Positions 51,367 to 58,911 of a stretch of DNA of 64,000 bases are shown here, one piece after another. Every line of letters starts with the position of its first letter. The stretch's first letter is position 1. Location of the stretch: assembly GCA_963834405.1 (NCBI GenBank), contig CAWIBX010000006.1, positions 310,001 through 374,000 of the forward strand, written 5' to 3'. The stretch comes from Bog-473 sp963834405 (GTDB lineage: Bacteria > Actinomycetota > Acidimicrobiia > Acidimicrobiales > RAAP-2). The position numbers were made by a program, and so were the translations under genes. A model generated the notes under the pieces. The model saw only the letters and a list, made by a program, of their open reading frames with translations, searched no databases and was not told the DNA's origin.

Positions 51367-51885
51367 TCTCGAACGTCGCGGTCCGGCCCCACGCACAAGC
51401 AAGATGCCTAACACGGCAAGGAGTAAGGCTCCGGAGCTCTCTACTTCGAGGGAGAGACCCGCGTATGGTGCGGCGAGGGTTTCCATGAAGCCGAACAGTC
51501 CAAAATAGGTGCTGAACAACAGCCCGCCGATGGTGGCGACCATGAATCCAATGGCCATCACCACAACGAGTAGTCGCCGCGAGAACACGAGAAGTCCAGC
51601 CAGAAGGATTCCAGCGGCTCCCTGGACAAGAAACAAAGGACCGATTGTGGGGATGGACCGGTAACCCATGGACCACAGCTGCAGGTGGATCGCACCTGAG
51701 GATGCCAACAGGGCCGATCCGATGACAAGGCCCAGCGTGATTCCTGCACACCGCACCGCAGATCCTGATGGCCGGACTGACGCGTAGCTCAACATTTGGC
51801 TGACAGTGCGAGGATGAGACGGTCGCGCTCGTGCGGTTCGGACACCGCTTACGCGGGGATCTGGACTCGCGTCCATTGTTGCCAT
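51355..51885 (-). CDS. Four-helix membrane protein, unknown
   Basis: 176 residues. After a ~40-residue polar head there are four membrane segments (GITLGLVIGSALLASSGAIH, IGPLFLVQGAAGILLAGLLV, LLVVVMAIGFMVATIGGLLF, GALLLAVLGILLVRG). Last gene of a five-gene tight operon; starts seven bases after the preceding stop, with AAAGG eight bases upstream. Its last codons overlap the 5' side of the tRNA remnant. No family recognised. Confidence 0.7.
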   Translation of the reverse strand: MATMDASPDPRVSGVRTARARPSHPRTVSQMLSYASVRPSGSAVRCAGITLGLVIGSALLASSGAIHLQLWSMGYRSIPTIGPLFLVQGAAGILLAGLLVFSRRLLVVVMAIGFMVATIGGLLFSTYFGLFGFMETLAAPYAGLSLEVESSGALLLAVLGILLVRGAGPRRSRLVS

Positions 51886-51891
51886 GACCTC

Positions 51892-52197
51892 TTACCTTTC
51901 GTTCGCAGGGGACGCCCACACCAGCTCACCCGGGACGACCGACGACGCCCACCGGCGAGCCTCAAGAGGACCGGGTCCAAGGACGGCCGCAACGGTGAGA
52001 CGTTTCGTGTGTGGATTGAACTCCCTCACGATCCAACGGCAGGGCATGACATCGACGCCGTCATGTGCCAACGTCAGTTCCTGGCCCGATGTGAGCTCTG
52101 ACGTCCCGACGTCCTCTGCCACGAGAGTCATCCGCAAGCAGTGCGGTGTGCATTGGGTGACGGCGTATACCTCGAAGGAGCGCGATCGGGTACCCAT
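51892..52197 (-). CDS. 101-residue protein of unknown function
   Basis: ATG 52197 with GAGG upstream. FEVYAVTQCTPHCLRMTLVA, then ELTLAHDGVDVMPCRWIVRE and RLTVAAVLGPGPLEARRWAS suggest a small beta-rich domain with three Cys. Start overlaps the preceding stop (TGATG), stop lies seven bases before the next start. Fourth gene of the ECF-motif-linked operon. No family recognised. Confidence 0.6.
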   Translation of the reverse strand: MGTRSRSFEVYAVTQCTPHCLRMTLVAEDVGTSELTSGQELTLAHDGVDVMPCRWIVREFNPHTKRLTVAAVLGPGPLEARRWASSVVPGELVWASPANER

Positions 52198-52373
52198 CAG
52201 TTGACCTCGCCGGGGGACGGACGCGACTCGGCATTCCGTGTGGTCATGGCACGGCCACCGGCGCGGGGCAACGTCAGCGGCGTCACGCGAACGGTGATGC
52301 GCCGCAGCGTCGCACACGTGGGGGACGAGGTAGGCGAGAACGCAACCTCTAGGAGTTCGAGTGCATCCAGCAA
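52197..52373 (-). CDS. Small 58-residue protein in the same operon (start uncertain)
   Basis: The frame from TTG 52373 (LLDALELLEVAFSPTSSPTC ... EVN) has coding-like G/C third positions, overlaps the end of the zinc-finger gene by 25 bases, and its TGA overlaps the next ATG. The overlaps suit a tightly packed operon. Product unknown; GTG and ATG codons farther in are alternative starts, so the call is weak. Confidence 0.35.
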   Translation of the reverse strand: MLDALELLEVAFSPTSSPTCATLRRITVRVTPLTLPRAGGRAMTTRNAESRPSPGEVN

Positions 52374-52528
52374 CGCGGATTCGGGTTGTACAGGGAGAGT
52401 TTTGTTCCGCACCCCGCCGTCGAGCAGACTCGCCCCTGGCCGAACGTCCTCGCTGGTGGCCCGTGAACCAACTCGGTACCGTGTACGCCTCGGGGTCCGA
52501 AGCGGTTCTCGGAGTTCTTCACTGTCAT
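52349..52528 (-). CDS. Small putative zinc-finger protein
   Basis: 59 residues from ATG 52528, with AAGGA upstream. CSTAGCGTKLSLYNPNPRCWMH has the spacing C-x4-C ... C-x2-H of a short zinc-binding knuckle, seen in small actinobacterial proteins of the type C..GCGT.LSRYNP..C..H. Possibly a regulatory or nucleic-acid-binding peptide. Second gene of the operon. Confidence 0.65.
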   Translation of the reverse strand: MTVKNSENRFGPRGVHGTELVHGPPARTFGQGRVCSTAGCGTKLSLYNPNPRCWMHSNS

Positions 52529-52591
52529 CGTCAGTCCTTCCACTTGGTCTCTGTGTGATTCCCTTTGTCGGCCCGTTTTGCGCCTGCCGCG

Positions 52592-52822
52592 TCACGATTC
52601 ATCGCCGTTCGTCATCGCCACGACGGGACCCGGGAGTCGCCCGGTGGACCTGGTCCACCCGGCCGCCTCGACAAGAGCACTGAGCTGTTTTGGTAGGGAC
52701 GCAATCCGGCGCTCGAGCGATACGGCGCCCAGCAAGAGATGACCGGTCACGTCGATGGCTCGATGGTCGAACTCCGATCGATGCGGCCGATTCGCTGCCG
52801 GACTCTCGTTGCGGTGGGTCAT
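52592..52822 (-). CDS. 76-residue protein of unknown function (first gene of operon)
   Basis: ATG 52822 follows AGGAGCACACC, a good site. Polar, no membrane helix; middle DVTGHLLLGAVSLERRIASL and LSALVEAAGWTRSTGR are helical. It is the first gene of the leftward operon, with the bipartite ECF-linked motif 38 bases upstream. No family recognised. Confidence 0.6.
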   Translation of the reverse strand: MTHRNESPAANRPHRSEFDHRAIDVTGHLLLGAVSLERRIASLPKQLSALVEAAGWTRSTGRLPGPVVAMTNGDES

Positions 52823-52860
52823 GGTGTGCTCCTGGGTTGGGGAACGAATCTCGTTTCCTA

Positions 52861-52878
52861 ATAGGAGCGCGGGTTACA
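52861..52878 (-). promoter_or_regulatory. ECF-linked motif, copy 1 (small-gene operon)
   Basis: Minus strand: TGTAACCCG-CGC-TCCTAT, 38 bases before ATG 52822. One of five copies with the same 9-3-6 layout near this sigma factor. Whether it is a promoter (GTAAC as -35) or an operator is not settled by sequence. Confidence 0.55.
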
Positions 52879-52989
52879 ACCCATAAGTCGGCGCGAAACC
52901 GTTCACGCGCGTCGAGAACTACGACGGGTGCGTTGATCCATTTGATGCCGGGTAGTGACGGCCCGGTCGCCCGGGCGCCGCGATCTACG

Positions 52990-53643
52990 TCAGGCGAAAG
53001 TGGCTGAACCCACCACGGCGCCCGAGGGGCTGTAGAGCGTCGCCCCCTGAAGCCGACGGGTGTCCACGTGGATCTCCTTGGAGAGCACCCCAGAACCGTG
53101 GTGCAGGTCGACCGTGCCGGCCGCGACAACGGAACCGTCCATCATCCGCAGCTCGCATTTGACCGTGGCATCGGACGTCGGGAGATCGACATTCATGAAC
53201 ATCCACCCGGGAGACCCGCCATAAACGACAATCTGCCCCAGTGCATGACCCTGCGACGTCTCGAAGGTGGCAGTCTGAAGCACCTTCCCGTGAGGCGCCT
53301 GAATCGCTGACGTTGTCGTCCCTCCGTTGTTCGACGCCTCGGTTGCGGCAAAGGTTGCTCCAATGAGGGCAATGCTCGCGGCGACGCCGATGAGCACCGC
53401 GCGCGATCGGCGCATCCGCAACGGGCGGACGTTCGATTCGACCGGGGCCCTGCTCTCGTCAGCCAGGCTCTTGTAGAGCTCGGCCACGAACGCGTCGTCG
53501 GGCGCCGCATCACCTGGACGCGCCGCACGGAGGGTAATGGCCGCGCGCAGGATCTCGGCGTCCTCGGGATCGGCCTGGTAGGGGTCAGGACGCCCACCGG
53601 CGGCGAGGGCATCAATGAACGCGGTCAGGCGGCGGGTGGTCAC
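52990..53643 (-). CDS. Anti-sigma-factor-like membrane protein
   Basis: 217 residues from GTG 53643, overlapping the sigma stop (GTGA). The N-terminal cytoplasmic part (RRLTAFIDALAAGGRP, DAEILRAAITLRAAR, DDAFVAELYKSLAD) has no HxxxCxxC, so it is a non-zinc anti-sigma of the RskA-like style. One membrane helix (RAVLIGVAASIALIGATFAA) follows, and then a ~130-residue outer domain of beta strands. The pairing with the ECF sigma makes the role clear: it holds sigma at the membrane until an outside signal releases it, by inference through proteolysis. Confidence 0.75.
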   Translation of the reverse strand: MTTRRLTAFIDALAAGGRPDPYQADPEDAEILRAAITLRAARPGDAAPDDAFVAELYKSLADESRAPVESNVRPLRMRRSRAVLIGVAASIALIGATFAATEASNNGGTTTSAIQAPHGKVLQTATFETSQGHALGQIVVYGGSPGWMFMNVDLPTSDATVKCELRMMDGSVVAAGTVDLHHGSGVLSKEIHVDTRRLQGATLYSPSGAVVGSATFA

Positions 53644-54227
53644 TGCTCGAACTCCAGTCCAACTTTGGCCGCCATGCGGAGAGCTCGATGTTGAAGCACC
53701 TTGGCGTTGCTGACGCTGATCTCCATGGTATGAGCAGCCTCCTTGATGGAGCATGCCTCGAGAAACCGCAGCTCGAGGATGCGGCGATACCGCTCCGGAA
53801 GGGAGGCCAGGATCTTGCCTACTCGTTGTGGAGCGTCTCCCACCTCCTCCGGCCCCGATCTCTCCGTGAGCGCGTCCAGATCGGCTTCTCGATCGATGGA
53901 GGTCACGGACACGCCAAGGGTCCGGCGCCAGTGCGACGCCAGGACCGTCTGCGCCGTGACCAGGAGGTACGACCGCACCTCGCCCTTCGACGAGGCCAAG
54001 CGAAGCGGACCGAGGGCGGTCCGGAAGACCTCCGAGGTGAGATCCTCGGCATCCGGTCGGTTTCCGACCCGCCCGTACATCAGGCGGTAGAGCCGGTCGA
54101 TGTTATCCCGATACACCGACTCCCAGTCGGTGTAGGTGTCCGCGTCAACCACGCGCAGCCGAGCGACGTCGGTGTGTTCCGAATCGGATCGCAAGCGGAA
54201 TGCCGTGGGCTTCGGAGCAAAAGACAT
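53640..54227 (-). CDS. ECF-type RNA polymerase sigma factor
   Basis: 195 residues from ATG 54227. Region 2: DWESVYRDNIDRLYRLMYGR and GNRPDAEDLTSEVFRTALG; region 4: LASLPERYRRILELRFLEAC, SIKEAAHTMEISVSNAKVLQ. This is the two-domain ECF plan. It is first of a sigma/anti-sigma pair. Two copies of a bipartite motif lie upstream on its strand (11 and 160 bases before the start), indicating self-control. The same motif precedes three other units within 7 kb. Confidence 0.9.
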   Translation of the reverse strand: MSFAPKPTAFRLRSDSEHTDVARLRVVDADTYTDWESVYRDNIDRLYRLMYGRVGNRPDAEDLTSEVFRTALGPLRLASSKGEVRSYLLVTAQTVLASHWRRTLGVSVTSIDREADLDALTERSGPEEVGDAPQRVGKILASLPERYRRILELRFLEACSIKEAAHTMEISVSNAKVLQHRALRMAAKVGLEFEQ

Positions 54228-54238
54228 CGCATCTTAAG

Positions 54239-54256
54239 ATAGGAAGGCGGGTTACA
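54239..54256 (-). promoter_or_regulatory. ECF-linked motif, copy 2 (sigma gene)
   Basis: Minus strand: TGTAACCCG-CCT-TCCTAT, 11 bases before the sigma ATG. Same 9-3-6 layout as copies 1 and 3-5. The short distance implies a nearly leaderless transcript if the motif is the promoter. Confidence 0.6.
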
Positions 54257-54387
54257 CGGCTCCGTGCGAGCGGCACAGCGGTGCCCTCGGGACGGGCGGG
54301 CGCCGGCCCCTCGGACGGGACACAGGCGGGGGACCCGTGACCGAGGAGCCGGCGCAAGAGCACTTGGCGAATGGTGCTCAGGGGGAG

Positions 54388-54405
54388 ATAGGGGGACGGG
54401 TTACA
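54388..54405 (-). promoter_or_regulatory. ECF-linked motif, copy 3 (upstream of sigma gene)
   Basis: Minus strand: TGTAACCCG-TCC-CCCTAT, in the same 307-base divergent region as copies 2 and 4. It is far (160 bases) from the sigma start and may be a second promoter or binding site. Confidence 0.5.
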
Positions 54406-54488
54406 CCACCGGCCCCGGAGCCGGGAGCCTTTCCGGCATTTCGACCGTGCCTGCCTTTCTGCCTTCGCCGTGGGTCGGCGGTTGCCTG

Positions 54489-54506
54489 CGTAACTCCAGT
54501 CCCTAT
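54489..54506 (+). promoter_or_regulatory. ECF-linked motif, copy 4 (COG4315 operon)
   Basis: Plus strand: CGTAACTCC-AGT-CCCTAT, 28 bases before ATG 54535. Two substitutions from copy 2 in the first box. Together with copies 2 and 3 it makes the divergent region symmetric in function. Confidence 0.5.
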
Positions 54507-54534
54507 GTAAAGACCGACAGACAGAGGAGACGTA

Positions 54535-55101
54535 ATGCGTGACCACCGATCAGCCATCTTCGGCGGGGCCGTCGCCCTGGCTTCATTCTTCGCCATCGGA
54601 ACAGGCGCAGCCGCCAGCGCGGCGCCGTCATACGGAGCGGGGTCACACCCGTCGACAGCGACCGCCGTCGTGCCGACCAGCCACATCCAGCGCGTCGGAA
54701 ATCTGACGACCCTGCACGCCGCGACAGCTTCCGTGAACGGGAAGTCTCAATCGATCCTCGTCGACACGAAGGGACTCCCCCTCTACTACTTCCAGGGTGA
54801 CACCGCGAAGAAATCCAATGTAAGCGGAGTCCTCCTTCGACTCTGGCCGGCGCTGGTCTCCGCCCATCCCGTCGGAACGGGCACCCCGGGAAAGCTCACC
54901 GCGCTCCAGTCCGCCAACGGTCACCAGGTGACCTACAACGGACGCTTTCTCTACACCTTCATTGACGACACCCCAGGACACGTGACCGGCCAAGGTGTCA
55001 GCGGCTTCTTCGTCGCCACACCGCACCTCAAGCCCATCAAGGGCTCGACCACAACCGCCGCGGCGCCCAGTAGTTCGGGGAGTCATGGCTACAGCTACTA
55101 G
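54535..55101 (+). CDS. COG4315-type secreted protein with Yx(FWY)xxD repeats
   Basis: 188 residues with a signal peptide (AIFGGAVALASFFAIGTGAA, cut near ASAAPS). The mature part has the two hallmark turns of the COG4315 group: GLPLYYFQGDTAKKSN and GRFLYTFIDDTPGHVTGQGV. Members are often found with ECF sigma factors and envelope genes; function unknown. It has a good GAGGAGA site at ATG 54535 and copy 4 of the motif upstream. First gene of a rightward operon. Confidence 0.85.
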   Translation: MRDHRSAIFGGAVALASFFAIGTGAAASAAPSYGAGSHPSTATAVVPTSHIQRVGNLTTLHAATASVNGKSQSILVDTKGLPLYYFQGDTAKKSNVSGVLLRLWPALVSAHPVGTGTPGKLTALQSANGHQVTYNGRFLYTFIDDTPGHVTGQGVSGFFVATPHLKPIKGSTTTAAAPSSSGSHGYSY

Positions 55102-56229
55102 GGCGGACTCTCCTCAGCGATCGACAGCCCCGGCTCTGGTCCCACTCGTCGCACACGCGGCCGAGCCGGGGCCAAAGGTCGGGGCTGTACCGGCCGGGGA
55201 TCCGAGGCTGGCCCGCCGCATTCGTAGCGGTGCCAGCCTCGTCACCGTGGCGGCGTTCGCGCTTCTCGTGGCGAGCAGGCGAGGGCCCTGGGCCGATCAT
55301 TGGGTCGCCTGGGCCATTCTCACTGGACCTGGGTGCCGGTCGCGATCGGACTGGAGCTGACCTCAATGGCGGCCTTCGCCCTCATGCAGGAGCGGCTGCT
55401 ACGCGCTGGTGGGAAGCGGTTGGGCCATCGCCCGATGCTGGCCACGATCCTCGCGGCGAATGCGCTCTCGGTCTCGGTTCCCATGGCCGGACCCGAGCTC
55501 GGGACGGCGTTCACCTTCCGTCGTTTCAAGACACAGGGTGCGCCGACAGCGCTGGCCAGCTGGTGCCTGTTGGTCGGAGGCCTGGTCTCGTGGATCGGCG
55601 CGGGCGTGGTCCTGATCGCCGGCGGAGCCCTGTCGGGGAACGACGTCGTTGCACTCCTGGCCCTCCTCGCTTCTGTTCTGGTGGTGGCGGCCGGAGCGGT
55701 GCTGTACCGGACATTGACTCGCCCCCAACTGCCTCCGCGGTTGGAGCGAACGTTGGGGTGGTCGGTGGGAAGGGCTGCGAGCCTCCTGCACCACCCGATG
55801 GAGGATCCAACCGGAGCCATCAGGAGATGGCTCAACGACCTCCAATCACTTCGGCTTCCGGTCAGCGAGTGGGGGAAGGTCGGAAGCCTGGGACTCGCCA
55901 ACTGGCTGGCCGATGCCGGGGTCCTGGCCATGAGCCTCCTGGCCATCGGAGTCCCGGTTCCATGGCACAGTTTGCTCCTCATCTACGGATTGGCTACGGC
56001 CGTGGGGGGTCTCGGGATCACCCCCGGCGGGATCGGCCTGGTCGAAGGCACGCTCTGCCTCGGGCTGGTCAGCACGGGGCTGCCGGCGGCCCTGGTCCTG
56101 GCGGCCGTCCTCCTCTACCGCCTCGTCAGCTTCTGGCTGGTCATGGTCGCCGGTTGGCTCGTTCTCCTCTACCTACGCCTGGAGCGACCCACTCGGGCCG
56201 TGTCCATCAAAGGAAGCGTTGCGCTATGA
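55085..56229 (+). pseudogene. UPF0104/LPG-synthase-type membrane protein, one frameshift
   Basis: Lysylphosphatidylglycerol-synthase-type transmembrane protein. The frame from ATG 55085 gives SLVTVAAFALLVASRRGPW, then breaks between about 55,270 and 55,305. The following frame reads HSHWTWVPVAIGLELTSMAA, FALMQERLLRAGG, AANALSVSVPMAGPELGTAF, and the C-terminal ATAVGGLGITPGGIGLVEG and AVLLYRLVSFWLVMVAG, signature of this family of lipid-handling membrane proteins. One base missing joins them; it may be an error. It overlaps the genes on both sides, so translation is coupled. Confidence 0.75.
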
Positions 56230-58121
56230 GCTACAGAGATCCGGCCGATTCGAGCACATCGCGCCCGCGCCCCGACGGCTCGCGGGCACCTTCGATGCCG
56301 TCAGGCCCGCGGCGACGCCCCTGGGTGGTGGTCGCCATCGTGGGTGCGGCGTTCATCGCCGTCCGGGCCATCGGAGCGCGAGGTGGTTCGACTCGGGTGT
56401 ACAACTTCAGCTCGTTCTTGTCCCAGGTGCAGTCCAACCACATTCGGACCGCCGCCATCGACCCGAATGGTGCTGTTTCGGGCATCCTCACCAGCGGGCG
56501 TGGGTACTCGAGCCAGATCCCGACGGCTCTGCAGAACCCCCAACTGTCGGGCCTCCTGAGAGCGCACCACGTGGCGATCACCGGCGTCGGCGCACCAGGC
56601 GGAATTGGTCCGTTTCTCTTGTCGCTCGTTCCGTTCTTGCTGTTGATTGGGGCGTTGGTGTTTCTTGGCCGGCGGGGGTTGCGCCAGGGCCCGGGCGGGA
56701 TCATGGGTATCGGGGCGTCCAAGGCGAAGCTCTACGACGAGGAGCGGCCGTCGGTGCGGTTCGTCGACGTCGCCGGCTACGAGGCGGCGAAGCGGGAGGT
56801 CAGCGAGGTGGTCGAGTTCCTGAAGCACCCCGAGAAATTCGCCGGAGCCGGCGCAACCGGGCCGAGAGGCGTGCTCATGGTGGGCCCCCCGGGCACCGGC
56901 AAAACACTGCTGGCCCGGGCGGTCGCCGGCGAGGCCGAGGTGCCATTCTTCGCTCTCACGGGATCGAGCTTCGTCGAGTTGTTCGTTGGCGTCGGCGCTT
57001 CGCGGGCTCGCGCCCTCTTTGCCGATACGCGCAAGCGTGCCCCTTCGATTATCTTCATCGATGAGGTCGACGCCATCGGCCAACGACGAGGCGGCTCGAT
57101 TATGGCGAACGACGAACGGGAGCAGACCCTCAATCAGCTCCTGGCCGAGATGGACGGTTTCGACCCGATGTCGGGAGTCGTCGTGATCGCAGCCACCAAT
57201 CGCCCCGAGATCCTCGACCCTGCACTGCTCCGGCCCGGACGATTCGACCGGCAGGTCGAGATCCCGCTGCCGAACTTGTCGGAGCGAACGTCCATCCTGT
57301 CGACTCACGCCCGCAGCAGACACTTGGCCATCGACGTGGACCTTCGTATCGTCGCCCGGGGTACGCCGGGGTTCTCCGGAGCCGATCTGGCCAACCTCAT
57401 CAATGAGGCGGCGATCGTCGCCGTGCGCCACAACCGCGACGTCATCAGCGCAGGCGACCTCGACGAGGCACGTGACCGAATACTGCTCGGCCCCCGCGAG
57501 GCGTCGAACGCACTGCTTCCCGGGGAGAAGCGAGCCGTCGCCATCCATGAGGCCGGCCACGCCCTCGTTGCCCTGTGCTCGGTGCACGCCGATCCGGTGA
57601 CCAAGGTGACAATCCTGCCGGCCGGTCAGTCCCTGGGGGTGACCCAACAGCTTCCCGCCGACGAGCGCCACCTGTATTCGGAGAGCTATCTCTCCGACTC
57701 CCTGGCCGTCCGTCTCCGTGGACGTGCCGCGGAACTGCTGGTGCTCGGCGAAGCGTCGACCGGAGCTGCGAGTGATCTGGCCGGAGCGACGGAGCTGGCC
57801 ACGCGGATGGTCCGGGACTGGGGGTTCTCGCCGCGACTGGGCCCGATCGGATTCGGATCCGGCGGGCCGGCATACCTGGGCCACGGAACGCTGGAGAGTC
57901 GCCCGTACGCCGAAGGCACCCAGCTTGTCATTGACGAGGAGATCAGCCGCATTCTCACCGAGGCCGGCGCGCGAGCCAACGATCTGCTGACCGAACGCCG
58001 GCACTCCCTGGACGCAGTGATCGAGCTCCTCCTCGAGAAGGAGACGATCGATGGGGAGGAGCTGATGAACGTGGTCCGTCGTCCGGTTGCGAAGGCGGCG
58101 ACCGCTGTGCCGGTGGATTGA
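56226..58121 (+). CDS. ftsH: FtsH-family membrane ATP-dependent zinc metalloprotease
   Basis: 631 residues from ATG 56226 (overlap ATGA). Two membrane helices (VVVAIVGAAFIAVRAIG; PFLLSLVPFLLLIGALVFLG) flank a ~100-residue outer domain. AAA module: VLMVGPPGTGKTLLARAVAG (Walker A), SIIFIDEVDAIGQRRGGS (Walker B), ATNRPEILDPALLRPGRFDR (SRH). Protease: AIHEAGHALVALCS (HExxH) and a C-terminal zinc-binding Asp region ASDLAGATELATRMV. Diverges from housekeeping FtsH in the outer domain, and its place in an ECF operon suggests a specialised copy that may degrade the anti-sigma or its targets. Confidence 0.92.
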   Translation: MSYRDPADSSTSRPRPDGSRAPSMPSGPRRRPWVVVAIVGAAFIAVRAIGARGGSTRVYNFSSFLSQVQSNHIRTAAIDPNGAVSGILTSGRGYSSQIPTALQNPQLSGLLRAHHVAITGVGAPGGIGPFLLSLVPFLLLIGALVFLGRRGLRQGPGGIMGIGASKAKLYDEERPSVRFVDVAGYEAAKREVSEVVEFLKHPEKFAGAGATGPRGVLMVGPPGTGKTLLARAVAGEAEVPFFALTGSSFVELFVGVGASRARALFADTRKRAPSIIFIDEVDAIGQRRGGSIMANDEREQTLNQLLAEMDGFDPMSGVVVIAATNRPEILDPALLRPGRFDRQVEIPLPNLSERTSILSTHARSRHLAIDVDLRIVARGTPGFSGADLANLINEAAIVAVRHNRDVISAGDLDEARDRILLGPREASNALLPGEKRAVAIHEAGHALVALCSVHADPVTKVTILPAGQSLGVTQQLPADERHLYSESYLSDSLAVRLRGRAAELLVLGEASTGAASDLAGATELATRMVRDWGFSPRLGPIGFGSGGPAYLGHGTLESRPYAEGTQLVIDEEISRILTEAGARANDLLTERRHSLDAVIELLLEKETIDGEELMNVVRRPVAKAATAVPVD

Positions 58122-58137
58122 ACCACGCATCACCGGA

Positions 58138-58155
58138 TGTAATCCGAAGTGCTAT
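58138..58155 (+). promoter_or_regulatory. ECF-linked motif, copy 5 (membrane protein gene)
   Basis: Plus strand: TGTAATCCG-AAG-TGCTAT, 76 bases before ATG 58232. Two substitutions from copy 2 outside the spacer. It falls just after the ftsH stop and gives the last gene of the block its own motif. Confidence 0.45.
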
Positions 58156-58231
58156 CTACTTCGCCACTGCACATTCGGCCACCATCGGTGCGGAGGCCTT
58201 ACGGAAGATCCCTAGAAAGGAACCAGACCCA

Positions 58232-58771
58232 ATGTCAATTTCTCTGCTTTCCCGCGGGCATGCTATTCAGCCGACCCCACGCGCGGGCGTCGATCCGTCT
58301 TCAGCTGCGGTCACGCACGCCATCCTGCGTGCGACCGGAATCGTCATGCTGCTCGGAATCGCTGTGATCCATGTCGTGCAGCTCGTGCCAACCTTTCAGC
58401 AGACGCCGCTGCTGGGCGTCGCCTACATCATGCTGATCGTGGCCGCTGTGGCTGTCGGCGCACACCTCATGAGAGGAGCAGCCTCCTCCGCGTACTTGTG
58501 GTTGCCAGTAGCCGGGCTTGGGCTCGCGGTCATCGGCGGGTACGCCTTCACTCGGATGTTCAGCACACCCCTGGACAGCGTGGACGTCGGTAACTGGTCG
58601 TGCACGCTGGGGATGGCAGCCCTCTTCGTCGAGGGACTGCTGGTGGCAATCGCCGCCTACGCCATCTCGCATGGCCGCCGACTCTCGCTGGCACCCGCTT
58701 CGGCCAGCGGTCCCCCACAGCGTGTATCAGGTGATGTCGCGGCGCATCGTGACTCCGCGGCGTGGAACTAG
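58232..58771 (+). CDS. Four-helix membrane protein, unknown
   Basis: 179 residues with an AAAGGA site. Helices: AILRATGIVMLLGIAVIHVV, VAYIMLIVAAVAVGAHLM, YLWLPVAGLGLAVIGGYAF, CTLGMAALFVEGLLVAIAAY. His and Met in the first helix and the TM4 pair are not diagnostic. It ends seven bases before the palindromic IS boundary. Part of the ECF-motif gene set by its upstream copy 5. No family recognised. Confidence 0.65.
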   Translation: MSISLLSRGHAIQPTPRAGVDPSSAAVTHAILRATGIVMLLGIAVIHVVQLVPTFQQTPLLGVAYIMLIVAAVAVGAHLMRGAASSAYLWLPVAGLGLAVIGGYAFTRMFSTPLDSVDVGNWSCTLGMAALFVEGLLVAIAAYAISHGRRLSLAPASASGPPQRVSGDVAAHRDSAAWN

Positions 58772-58774
58772 CCA

Positions 58775-58801
58775 TAGCTACTTCGCCCTGAAAAAGTAGA
58801 T
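58775..58801 (+). repeat. Left terminal inverted repeat of the IS
   Basis: 27 bases, reverse complement of 60,538-60,564 with no mismatch. Begins TAGCTACTTCGCCC. Confidence 0.9.
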
Positions 58802-58869
58802 GTGAAAATCGCTCGCGACCAGCGCGTTCTTGGAGGTTGGGTACTCGCGTTCGGACCGGAATGAAACAA

Positions 58870-58911
58870 CGATGGCTCCACACACCCTTCCCGGAGTGAA
58901 TGGAGCCATCG
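58870..58911 (+). other. Inverted repeat over the transposase start
   Basis: CGATGGCTCCA (58,870-58,880) and TGGAGCCATCG (58,901-58,911) are exact complements around a 20-base loop. The left arm contains ATG 58872. In an mRNA that reads in from outside, the hairpin would hide the start; some IS elements use such a device to limit transposase synthesis. Confidence 0.6.

Noticed and set aside
51242..51919. Open frame reading through the tRNA remnant on the minus strand
   Set aside because: Its TGFVIRKSEVQIL segment is the translated anticodon and T arms of a tRNA, a familiar spurious product.
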